This document shows positions 31,649-43,100 of a DNA stretch of 64,000 nt, in pieces. Source of the DNA: Limnomonas spitsbergensis (lineage: Eukaryota; Chlorophyta; Chlorophyceae; Chlamydomonadales); contig JAYJMM010000036.1 in NCBI GenBank assembly GCA_037349105.1, positions 5,988,001-6,052,000 on the forward strand. Reading direction: 5' to 3'. A program made the position numbers and the translations under genes. Each line of letters opens with the position of its first letter. The first letter of the stretch is position 1. Under the pieces are notes generated by a model. The model was not told the DNA's origin. It ran no database searches and was given only the letters and a program-made list of their open reading frames with translations.

Positions 31649-34553
31649 TCACAGCCCTAGCAAGCCACTGGACAGCTTGTCGATGAGGCCCGCCGCTCTA
31701 AACTTCTGCACCACCGAGTGGGGCACATACTTGTCCCCCTCGCCCCCTATTACGTGGTCCACCAGCCCTATCAGCTTGGCCTCCTCAGGCGTCATGAAGT
31801 TGTCGCGGCAGGTGTTCTTCTCAATCTCGTCCTGGTCCATACCTGAGTAACCCATGTAGTAGCGCGCCACCATCTGAAGTGCAGGGGAGGGGAAGGGGGG
31901 CAGGAGGGTCGCGACACCATCTGACGCATGTGCAGTTGGAGGGGGAGAGGGGGGGGAGGGGGCTGTGCAGGTACAGGGGGACGGACGTGTGGGTTGAGGG
32001 GCAGGGCTGGAAGATTGAGGCAACATGGGCGAGCCTAATGCGCATTTCAAAAAGCCAGCCAAATGCTGAGAGCCAATAGGGGGGTAGGGGCATAAGCATA
32101 GACGGGGATCGGCATGGCGAGGATTGACCAGAAGCATGGGCGCACGTGGTACAACTGGGGCAAACCACATGACAGGCCTATCGTTCCTTGCCTACCAAGA
32201 AACATCAGGTACCCACTACCCATATATACACAGAGTGAGAGACAGTGCTGGTGAGGAGTAATGCAGCTATCTCACTTCATGCACCATGTTACGCTGCCAT
32301 GGATAGCATTCGTTTCACTTCATGCAATATGTCACACTGCCGTAAAATGCATTTGTCACACTTCATACATCATGTCACGCTGCCATCGATCAACGACCAG
32401 GCTTAAGTAAGGCTGCAGCACTCCTCTCCAGATTTAACTCTTTGGAAATATCCCCTCCCTCGCGTCCAGTCTCAAGACCCTACCCTGCCTTGCTCCCTTG
32501 CATCAAAACACCCCTCCTCCAGACCTCACCCCTCGCCTCTTGCAACGCACCTGGTAAATGGCATTAAGCTCCTCCACCGTCTTCTGCACCTGGTACATGT
32601 CCCCCTGAGAACCACCTGGGACACACACACACACACACGCAGGGGGAGCGTACAACGATCAGGACAGGAATACATATTAACATATGTCATGGCTCCAAGG
32701 TCGGGGTGAGGGATGGATACAAAAACAAGGGTCACAAGCATTCGTGGAAGTAGCTCATTTTCTTTACGCTGATAGCCCTCAGCCTCACAGCCCTCCCCGA
32801 TGGCCCTCAGCCCCTCCCTTAGGTCCCGTGGCCCTGCACTCACCCATTGGCTGTGACATCATGATGCGCGTATTTTTCATTGCATGTCGCTTGCCCTGGG
32901 TCCCTGCCGCCTGCAGGCATGGAAGTGACATACAAAGATCATCAGAGGCATTAAAGGATGTGTCGTGCAGCCCTTGCAATTGAGAAGCGACAAATGCTGC
33001 ATGAATAATATGGAGTCTAAGTCTGGGTCGGGCCGGGTTGAAGATACTGGCAGCTACAGCAACTATCAGTATACTGTGATCAGCTATGGAACAATTGCTT
33101 CAGCGTGCATTCATGCGCGCAAGCATACCCAGGCCTAAACATAAGTTATTTCCCCTCTAAATCCGTCACTCACCAGAATTAAGCTTGCATAGCTATAACA
33201 TGCCCCCAGCCCGTATGTGTGAACTTCGGGCTTGATCGACTTTATTGTGTCAAGAATGCCAAAAATCGAGTAGGGCTGGCCACCTGCCGGCACCATCGAG
33301 ATCAAGAGCAGGGACCAGATCACAGGTCAGTTTGAGCAACAGACCAATATGTCGAGAGCCAAACAAAGCTACACAAGTAACGCTTCAGGTACAATTATAG
33401 CCACCCACAGCCACCCATCAGAGCTTTTAGTAAGCATCCACGGATGCTTTCAGTCATCAACCATCAATGCTTTAGTAAGCATCCACCAATGCGGTAGTTA
33501 GCATACAAACACGAGCCCTCATCCAGCGTGTTTCAATGACTCGGTAGATGAGAACTGAAGATGGATTGGCCTCTTGCAGGCAGCCATGCAGCTTGGTATG
33601 AGAAACAGCCCCTCTGCCCCTCATCATGAAAGCTTGACGCGTGGCTCGTCAGCAACAGAGCCTCGATTTTAAGCAATTCCCTGAGCGGATATGTAGCAGC
33701 ATGTATGTAGATGACATGACAGAATGCTGCAGTTATCCCAGCATGGATGCACATGCATGCCCGGATGAAACAGGCATGGCCAAATAGCATGCATGGCGGC
33801 ATGGCAAATATGCAGGCTGAAATGAACAGTCATGGCCAAACAGCCTGCATGGCCGGCATAACCACACACCTGATGAGTTAATGTAAAGCCGGATATCCTC
33901 CTTCTCGTCATAAGCCTCCAAGGCGAGCAGGCTGCCGACAATTTGAGTTGCGATCTGCGCGCATGGGACCATGCATGCACGTGCATACCACACTTTTCAG
34001 CACACTCAGCTCCCACACGACACAAGTACTAGTAGCTATCTATTTATCTCCTGTACTGCTGCTGCTGAGACGAGGCTTGTCTGACCTTATCATTCACATA
34101 TCCCGACAGGAAGATAATTCGCTGTCGCAGGAGGTAGTTGAAAAGTTCCACGTGGGTCTGCGTACGGTGCGGAAGGGTTGAAAGATAGACGACGCTAAAA
34201 ACCTTGGCTTCTGAAATGAGCAATGACCGAGGCGAGGCGGTTGGCACACACCTCATCATCCCCATGTCCGATCACAACATCCGGTGTGATGATGGGGGAG
34301 CGTCGAACGCCACATACTCTCACGCATCTAGGCCCGTCTTCGAGCCTGCACCTAAGGACACATCGCTGATTTCAGATTACAGAGCTGGATGGAATGGCGC
34401 AGCCGCATCTGTTGACGTCGATCGCCCTCACCGTGTCGAGGACAGTGACACAGCAACAAGTTTTGGCCTCTGAGGAACAGAAGCACATGGTCTACACTTT
34501 TCTATCTGTGCACCACGGCCCAAGACTCGGGAACTCCTCTGGGCCAGGGCCAT
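31649..34553 (-). CDS. ClpR-type (non-catalytic ClpP-like) plastid protease subunit; 8 exons
   Basis: Exons: 34432-34553, 34252-34345, 34086-34157, 33870-33954, 33174-33283, 32844-32910, 32551-32615, 31649-31873; all phases close, 279 residues. Exon 1 (MALAQRSSRVLGRGAQIEKC...) is a transit peptide. The ClpP fold is clear: LLRQRIIFLSGYV, QIVGSLLALEAYDEKEDIRL YINSSGG, YGLGACYSYASLILAAGTQG KRHAM, RIMMSQPMGGSQGDMY, NFMTPEEAKLIGLVDHVIGG. Against E. coli ClpP the Ser (GACYS) and Asp (CRDNF) positions are kept but the catalytic His of MIHQP is Ser (MMSQP), so it should be proteolytically inactive, as ClpR subunits of the plastid Clp core are. Exon 2 is the least certain; an acceptor 6 bp upstream also keeps phase. 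Confidence 0.88.
31974..32170. other. ClpR last intron, G-rich/C-rich stretch
   Basis: The last ClpR-like intron (31874-32550) holds a purine-rich GGGGAGAGGGGGGGAGGGGG tract near 31938 and, at 32270-32395, a tandem repeat of about 45 bp in three copies (CACTTCATGCAYYATGTYAC, GCTGCCAT). No extra coding sequence is seen in it despite open minus frames. Confidence 0.6.
32615..32640. repeat. (AC)n microsatellite
   Basis: About ten AC dinucleotides immediately inside an intron of the ClpR-like gene, about 5 bp upstream of the acceptor of the exon at 32551-32615. Confidence 0.9.
33415..33515. repeat. short tandem repeat in ClpR intron
   Basis: TTTAGTAAGCATCCACSRATG occurs at about 33427 and 33472, with a degenerate third copy at about 33496 (GGTAGTTAGCATAC). 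It lies in the intron between the exons at 33174-33283 and 33870-33954. Confidence 0.7.
33785..33862. repeat. 60-bp duplication next to a ClpR donor
   Basis: CATGGCCAAATAGCATGCAT GGCGGCAT at about 33777 recurs as CATGGCCAAACAGCCTGCAT GGCCGGCAT at about 33832, ending 8 bp from the donor of the exon at 33870-33954. It is intronic only. Confidence 0.7.
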
Positions 34554-34953
34554 GCTATCTCCCAACTTTGGCCGGAGCTATCGGGCGTAGTTCCGGTTAA
34601 TATAATTACAGGAGAACGGTGCGCAGTGTCTCAATGCTCACTGGTAGACGCCCTCATAATGCCTGACTGGCAGTCATCAAGTCAGCTACACAGCAAGCTA
34701 TTCAGCTACATTGTTCCACCTTCTAGAGCTAGGAAAGATCCCTGTTTCAGTGTGCCTTCAGTTCATATCCTCTTATCCAGCTTATGTGGAGTCTCATCTC
34801 TACGATCATACATGCATCCAGTTAACCTGTATCACGGATAATGAATCTGGGCTCGAACCATCTCTCATCACTCAGTCCCATGTCTCATCAATGAGTTACT
34901 TCCCCCTGATTGGAACAAGCGTATCTTCATCTCATAGCTTCTCAACACCGTAA

Positions 34954-36490
34954 TCAAATGATCTGATGAAGCATCTTAATCAGATCCGGAACCTTCTGGG
35001 AGGCAGCCAAGTTTTTTGCCAGCTTCTTCTCAGCCTCAGCCATAGCCGCGCCGATCGCGCCCTGAGCTTGTGAGAGCTTACGCTTGAGGCCAGCGCGACG
35101 TTTCTCAGTAGCTCCCAAAGCGTGGACCTTGGTCTCCTCCAGGGTCTCAAACAATGCCTGGTACTCAGACCAGGCCTTGCCCATGTCCTGAATGGAGGTC
35201 GTGAGCGAAGGTGAATGAAATACCAGACCATGCCTGACTTCTGTAAGGCGTAACGATATGGTACACAAAATGTAAGCTTATCACTTCCACACCATGGCTT
35301 CGGATTGAACTTGTTCAAACATGCTCGGATCAGCACTGAAATCTCTGATTCAGTTCCCAGCCTCTTAGCCTATCTATGAGCTGGCCTCCCTGGCCGGCAG
35401 GGCCTTGACGACATTCTGATAATTATCGTGCCGCTAGGAATTCCTGGGACCTATTGTTGTGTTTCAGAATGAGGTGTATCTGTTCAGTAGAAGAGCCTCA
35501 CCTGGTTGAAATTTCCAATCAAACTCTGGATCTCTTCATACTTGCTGACCATGCGGGACTCCAGCTTTGCAAAATCCTTCTTTGAGGCTTGCTGGGCATC
35601 CTTGTATTCCTGAACAGTTCGAAGACACAGCCGGATGTCCCATCAGATGTTGGTTCATGGTGCGCTGCTTTACATGTGTTAGCCGTAAATTAGTGACAAG
35701 GATCCACATCATACCTTCTTGATCTGGGCCTCCATATTCTGGGCGGATGTGTCGATGCTTAATTGAACCTCTGTCAGGATCCGATCACTCTTCTTGTTTT
35801 GTTCAGCCTTCCTCGTCTGTTAATAGTTGAGCAAGAGAGGGCAATGTAAACACACCGCTGCATGTTATCCAGGCATATTCATGATCACATTGATATCTGC
35901 AGCTTCGCCCAATTGCAATACTATCAATCCCAACTTCAAACTAGCTGTTCCCTCATTCGAACACTTATTGCTGTGTTCTGGTGGTGCTTCATTTGTATAG
36001 AACATTAAGACATTTTTGAACACAGCAAACTAGAACTGCTGGCTTCATTGCTGTCTTGGAGAGTTTCAACCACTATCATGTCTGTCATCAGTGAGTTGCA
36101 TTTACGCGTACCCGGACCCAGTGCGCAATCGCTGTTTGAAGCTGTTCCTCATCTCCATTGTCTTCGTCTTCATAAAGTGCCTTGTTTGGGGCTGCAAGCA
36201 AGGATCCTGCAGATAGGTGACAGTCTTGGACATTCAGATTTGACATTTGAATTTGGATGCGCTGTTGTGAACGTAAAAGGCCCGATTGAGGACGAACGGC
36301 TGAAACACTTGAGGTTTTCAAAATCGTGTTTATGATGTACCGGTATAAATCGATTCGACGTCTGTCCGTCTCGGGAAAAAATCGTTGACAGGATGTCGTG
36401 ATGGGCAGGCCATCGATCCTTCCCAGATCCCTCCGCGTCATCCGCATCCGTCATCGTCGTCGTCAGCAGCGTCGGTCTGTCATCCGCCAT
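34954..36490 (-). CDS. coiled-coil protein, unidentified; at least 4 exons
   Basis: Clear exons are 35715-35816, 35502-35609 and 34954-35187 (all phase 0), reading TRKAEQNKKSDRILTEVQLS..., EYKDAQQASKKDFAKLESRM VSKYEEIQSLIGNFNQ and DMGKAWSEYQALFETLEETK ... LIKMLHQII then TGA. Heptad-like Leu/Ile/Ala spacing and high Lys/Glu indicate a long coiled coil. An upstream exon at about 36100-36205 (SLLAAPNKALYEDEDNGDEE QLQTAIAHWVR, donor GTACGC) joins at phase 0. The start is probably MADDRPTLLTTTMTDADDAE at 36490, but no donor closes the phase between it and the next exon, so the 5' end is unresolved. The layout recalls the SYCP3/Cor1 type of short coiled-coil nuclear proteins, but this is only a resemblance. 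Confidence 0.6.
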
Positions 36491-36499
36491 ACCGCCATC

Positions 36500-37154
36500 A
36501 GTCCATTGCACCACGCATTTGACACAGCACTCGTCAACAAAATCCGGCTTAGCATACCTACATTTGCTCATAATTATTCCGCCAAACATCCAGAAACCCT
36601 GACATTGGCCTGGTCTACCGTTACCGCTGCTTGTTTTTGCACCATCACAGGACAAAATGCCAGGCGTAGGCACCAAAATGAAGCTGCTTGTGGAACAAGT
36701 GAGCATGAGAGCCTGCATGAATGCCTATGTGGCTAAAGCATATCATAGGCCTTGATGGGTACTAGCCTTCATCTTACCGGTACATGCTTATGTTGACAAG
36801 CAAATACTGGTATACCGTATACCCGGTCGGTACCGGAGAATGAGAATGATTGAAGACTACCGCAGTAGCTGCCAGCTAACCGAGCCCTGGCTTGAGCCGC
36901 CTGAAGCAAAAGGGATGTGACAAGTCATTTTGTCATGTGCTTTGGGAGTTTGGGGTTTCCCAGCGCTCTGAGATCTGAAATGTTTACTGCATGAATCTCA
37001 GTCAACGAATCAGCTCATCAATTGACTTGCTGTGCAACATTGCCGATACTCCTCTCACTCCTCGAGCGTTGCATTCCTGGCTGCTCGCAGACTCGAGTAA
37101 CGTTTCACATTGGAGAGCCAAACTTCCGCCCGACCCCCAATGTTCGGAACCCAG
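36500..37154. promoter_or_regulatory. divergent intergenic region
   Basis: This lies between the minus-strand coiled-coil gene and the plus-strand BAR-like gene, whose first coding exon was not found but must lie here or in this vicinity. A bidirectional promoter is likely on layout alone. ACCGGTAC-rich short repeats (TACCGGTACATG, ACCGTATACCCGGTCGGTAC) occur at 36776-36836. Confidence 0.35.
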
Positions 37155-40100
37155 CCATGATGCAGGAGGCAACAGACTTCGCCAAGGTCATGACCAGCTT
37201 CAAGCATGCCATCCGCAAGTACTCTCTTAAATTGGACAGTGAGTGCCGGCTCTGCATGGGCAATATTGTCACTCAGCATGAACTTCAAGCTTGTACTGCG
37301 TCGCGGGGAAGGCAAGCATGTGTTTTTCATCCATCGTTCGTTTGCCTGCCTGCCATGTACATCTATTCCGCCAACAGCGGCCTCGTGGCTCCTGTCCTCT
37401 TCTGATGATCTCCATACCTCCATACCTCTGCATCAAGTGTCTGTTTCTCTCCACTCCCCCACCAGAATTCCTGGCGGCTTATCCCGTCCTGTTGAACCGC
37501 AACCTGCCGCGTGCATGGGTGGCAGTTCCGGAACATCCAGGGCAGTGTGAGCCGATGCGGCCGCGCCTCTCAATCCAGCACCCCACCCGCATTGGGGGTG
37601 ACTTTGATGAGCGCATGTTCATGGTACACACCAGTGCTTATTTATCGTGCGCACCTGAGTCTTCGGGAGAGGTCAGGCGGCCACCACTAGGCAGATTGGG
37701 ACCAGATCTTGACCGGCCTATGGCCGGTTGCTCAAACAACAATGCTCATTGCAGCAAGCCTAGCCAGCCATAGGTCAGCTTGTAGCTGTATTGAGGCTGA
37801 AGCAACCTTATACAAGCTGTGGTACACACAGCCTCCTTATGAGTCGCAGCTGGGTGTCTGCTGGATGTTCAAGTTTAGATCCCACAAGCAGGTGAAGCAA
37901 ATATTTCCACAATAATACAAACCTTTAGGTGCGTGAGCGCATGCGCATGCACCAGCGTACAATATCTTCCACCTTTTCCTAAGGATATCTGCACGGCTGG
38001 ATGGGAATTGTAGGTCCTGCTTATGCTTTAGTCCTGCAAGTACTGGTGCGGTAGTCATAGACCAATTGCAATATAATACAATTCTGAAGGGAGCTTCAAG
38101 ATTCAGTTTTAAATTTTGTCCACGACGGCAACTAATCATATAAAACGATTAAAACTAAAATTGTTTGAGCAAAAGCAAACTGTGGTCAATTAAAATGTGT
38201 GCGCAACTACGGTACTCGATCAGACATTATGGATGCGCCCTGTTGCCTCATGTGTTTGTGGGCCCATTGGGTCCTGCCGAGCCTCTCTCTTCTTCTTCTT
38301 CCTTCTCCTCTCGGGGCTTCCCTGTAAGGCCTGCCTAGTTTTCATGGAGTCTGTTTCCCTCTCTGCTCAGGACTCATGTGGGCCATAACAGCTATTGGGT
38401 CTCCACTGATTTTTTCTGTTGCTGTTGCGTTTCGATCGAGTCCAGCCTCCCCCCTTCACTCAGGACTCGCGCATCATCCTCAAGGACCGGCTGGAGGGCA
38501 TCGTGAGGCCTGTTGAGAAGTGGCTGGAAAGCCTGGATGTCGTCAAGGTGAGGTACTGATTCACTGGCGGTGCCATTCAATCCATATCCATCAAAGATTG
38601 GACCAGCTGCAATTGAAGTTGAGCTGGCTGCTGGGGACAGTGAGGATCAGCTTGACAACATGCAGGCACATAAAGCGCTGACCAGTTCTATGCATGGGGT
38701 ATGCTGGTCAATGTATGCCGGGGATAGGAGAGTACATCCCTATGACTCATGGCCTTCTGTTTTGAGGGCATTCCTAAACCAAATAATATGCATGGCTTCT
38801 TAATTTAGGAGACCATACCGAGTCCATGGTTTAGGTAGCCACCGACTTCAGCAAAAACACATTTGAGTCTGTACCAAGGGGCTGCAATGCTCGTTTTCCG
38901 GAATCACTTGATTGCGACAAATGCGCCTGCAAGGCGAGCAACATGGATGAGTTGATGACATGGAAAGCAGTGTCACCTTGGATTAAGGGAGCTGCCACTT
39001 TGCGAGCATCCTCAACCCTAGCCCCTTGTTGCCTCTGCACCCGGCTCAGGAGCGTATGAGGAAGCTGGGGGAGCTGCAGTTGCTGATGGACGCGCGTCGA
39101 CGAACCATCGTCCTCAAGTATGCTGACACCTTGCACACGGTGAGACATGCGGATCTGTGTGGAACAGCGTACCTGTGCGGATCTGTTCACATCTGTCTTG
39201 CATGCCCCTGGGCATGATCCTCATTTATGTGCTGGAGGCCCAGGGCTCAGGGCTTAAGGCAGATGGGTTCAGGGTATACCAGTGGGCTGGCCCATGGGCT
39301 CACCTTCCAAGTTTCTTGTTCCATTGTTGTTTTTGCAGCATTTATAGCTGCCCTAGGGATGGCGTAGACAAAAAATTGTACCAATGAGGGCCAGTATCCG
39401 CCCTGACTGTTCTGCAGTACGTCGCTTGCTTCCTGTAATCTCCGCCGCTTCATTTGCTGCATCTCGCCCAAAGGCATGCAGGCCAGCATGAGTGTTCCTC
39501 AGCTTTGGTATGCATGTCCGCTGCTGTGCTCACTGCGCATGCCTGTCGAATGCCTGTCGCAGGCCCTCGTCTGCCTTGCTTTCCAGCCCTCAGAACCGTA
39601 CTTTTAAGGTGCCTCCATGCATTGCTATTTGTCCCTCCTTCGCATAATGAAGGAGAACATCTTGCCATGCCGCTCCCATTAAGCTCAGCATTCTTGCTGT
39701 TATAATTGTGCCGGCCATGTTTCTTCTGGCGTTCATCTCTATCATTGTGTACATGCATGCAACTAAACTCAATGTGCAGGCTAGCTGCTCCACCCATTCT
39801 GCATGTTTATTTTGCCGCCTTCAAGTACCGCACACCACTGGAGGATGTGTTCCATGTTATTAAGCCATCGCAGTGGCAATTTTGGCTTCAGGGAGGTAAA
39901 AAATCTCAATACCGGTACCTCAAAACTCTAGGCCGGTCGCACACAGCATGGCACGAAGTTTTGCGCTTCTTCATTCAGAAACAGCAGCCCTACTAAATAA
40001 TAACCCAATGAGGTAGACCTTTCATGTCGAATCAGCGAGCAACCCCTCTGGCTTCTCGCAAGGCCATTATTCCGCATGGTTCTTTTGGCACTGGAATGGA

Positions 40101-43100
40101 ATGGAATGCCTGCCCTGCTGACTAGCAGGGATAAGGCCTAGGGTGCTGTAATTGCCCTCGATGACGTTGCAGGTCCAAACTTATGTTCCTTGGCACCTCA
40201 TGGCACGTCATGGCCAAGATGCTATCTGATAACAACTGGTCTCCCGGCATGAGCTACTGGTTATAACCCTGAAGTACACATAGGCTGGTGGCTGCTGCCC
40301 TGAAGTGCACACTGGCTGCTGGCTGCTGCCGTGCAGTGTGAATTGACAGCTGGCCACTGCCATGTAGTACACACAACCTCCTGGCTGCTGCCCTACACTG
40401 CACATTGGCTACTGGCGGCTGCCCTGCGGTGCTTGCTGCCCTGATAGATGTTGCTCTGCATTGATCACTGACGACTAACCTGCATTTTGTAGGTTGAGCG
40501 TTTGGGCTGTAAGTCGGACTTCGGGGGTCAGGGCCCCTCCACATCGTCAGCATCCTCCGCAGTCTTGAGGCTCAGAGGAACACTACGCCCCACGTCCTCA
40601 GCTGGGCGGCCAAGAACCGCTGACGTGCTTCACGATGAGGATGGGAGTGTGCATTCAGGTGGGCGAAACGGGTTGAATTGGGAAACAGCAGATTTGTTCA
40701 CCCTGCTGACGTGAAGTGCGTAGGGGTTCATGTGGCACACGGTAGCCTGCACCTTCAGATTTTAAAGTTTATGATGTATATTATTATTTAGTATGCATTC
40801 CATCTTGGAACAGGAGACCTGTTTTTCTGCCATGAAAATTTTCTATAAACGGCAATTCGACTGGGTGATTTCCTCAGTATGTCCATTATTCCTACAGACA
40901 TGGCACGATAACTGCTAATGTGAATAGCATTGACATGCTCCCCCATACAGCAGCAGGCCAGGCACACCTATAAGATAGATGTTCCTTAATGAGAGGAGAC
41001 AAAACAACCCTGCGGAACACAGCCCTTGTACCACTGGGTCTACCATGATGACTTGGCCATGGAGGGCGAGAGGGGGCTGGTCCAACCAATCCACATCATC
41101 AAAGACAATGGTCACGCCCCCCCCCCCCTTGCAGAGGCGGTCAGCCGGGCGCCATCAATGCACCACTCGGTCTATATCAAGGGCGAGAGGGGGCTGGACC
41201 AACCAATCCACATCGACAACGACCTCTTCATCGAGGACCATGCTCAGGAGGCCTTGCACCAAAGCTTGAAGCTCGAGGGTGGGTCCCCTAGGTTCCTGCG
41301 CCCCAGCAGAAGGCTGGAAGGTAGGTGCCACCAGGGCCTTGCATCGCCACAGGAAGCTAGGTGGAAGTTGCCACCAGGGCCCTGCATCGCTGCAAGTAGC
41401 TGGAAGTAGGTGCCACCAGGGCCTTGTCTTGCAACAGGAAATTGGACAGAAGGCACCACCATGACCCTGCTCCGGAGCAGGTATCTGGTAGGTCTGTGCG
41501 ACCAGGGACCTGGAACTTATTCGTTTCATCTGTGTTCTAGTGGCTGCAAGCATAGAGCTTCCTTTTCTGGCGGTTGCTTGGTTAGCAATGCTATGAGGAT
41601 CACACTATGAGGAGTATGAGGAGCACCATGAGGAGCACTCTGGAGGCATGCGTGGTTAGCAACGCTATGAGGAGCATGCTGTGAGGAGCATCAGGAGCAC
41701 TATCAGGAGCACACTCTTTAAGCAAAGGGGTGATATGGGAGGGAGATCTTGTCTTTAGGGAGGCATGTGCGATTAAACCATGACCGATATCATTATCAGT
41801 ATTTCATCTCTGTCTTACATGTGTATATTTGCATTTTAGTCATGGACACCAGTCTCTCACACCTTTTGCCACCTCTTAGAGCATTGGACACGTGAAGGTT
41901 TTACAGCCAAGCAGAGCAACACATTTGATGCATGGGACATGTGCCCGTATCCCGGTACAAGGACTAAATACGCTAGTAGGACAGCGAGCAAAGACCACTG
42001 ACCCACTGACCCCCCCTGGGCAGACAACCAACACACAACCACCGAGCAATACGGTAGCGTGGGAATAAATTTATTATCCCTTGTTCCCCCTTGCAGCTGC
42101 AACGGGCAGCTTTAAGGAGCAGGAGCGCATCGTCTTCGATCACCTCAGGGGGCTGGTGCTGCAGGCGCCCTGGCTGAAGAGCCACATGGCTGCATCGCTG
42201 CTGGCTGTTAAAGAGACATTGCAGGTAGCAGCGACTCACGATCAAGGCACTTTAAGCGTTGTACATTGTGCATGATTTTGCCCTCCTTACCTGCCCACTA
42301 CCATCACACACCTGCACACTGCCACACCGCCACACCACCACCACACCTGCACACAAGTTGCGGCCTCTGTCACATTACTTGTGCCTGACAGGCGTTTGTG
42401 CTTTTCGCTTCTCCATGAAGGCCAGCTTGGTCGGCCTGGGCTAGTACAGGTCTGAAACCAGAAATCGGAATTGTTTTTGCCTGAATACCTCCTGTCCTCC
42501 TGCTTCTCTCTCCCCCCTTGCAGGCCAGTATGGTTGGCCTGGGCCCTTGCCCCTTGCATGCAGCCGCTGCCCACGCCAGCACCATACCAAGACACACACA
42601 CACACACACACACACGGGTTGTGGCCCAGTGCCCCAGTCACATTCTTCTGCTTGAATATCTGAATATCTCCCATCCGCCTGCCTCTCGCCCCTCCCCCCC
42701 CCTGCAGGCCAGCATGGTCGGCCTGGGCCCCTGCATGCAGCCGCTGCCCAACTGCTCCAATGAGCGCTGCAACGTGGCCAACTTTGGTGACCTGGGGACG
42801 TGTGACATCCTTGCAGCAGAGGTGCCCCAGCAGGTCTGTGGATTGAGATCACTTTGCTCCTGGGGTGCCACTGCAGGTCTGCGTTACCACTTCAGGAACC
42901 GTGCGCACGAGACCACCTTCGGCCGCCTGACAGGCCGCCAACAATAGGCCAATTGGGACCAAGCCTTGACCGCCTCAAGGCCTGTGACCTAGGCAGCAGG
43001 GCCTGCACCGCCACGTCCCCACAGCCATAGGCTACGATGTAGCTAAATTGTATTAAATATGCGCACGTCCCCACGGCCGTAGGCTGCGATGTAGCCAAAT

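Noticed and set aside
31874..32170. N-terminal extension of the last ClpR-like exon (Pro/Ser-rich)
   Set aside because: It is intron sequence; the acceptor CTGCACTTCAG directly precedes the conserved MVARYYMGYSG segment and the upstream exons join in phase there.
36170..36718. 182-codon minus frame as a single gene
   Set aside because: Only the part from MADDRPTLL looks coding; the rest crosses probable introns of the coiled-coil gene and overlaps a competing frame.
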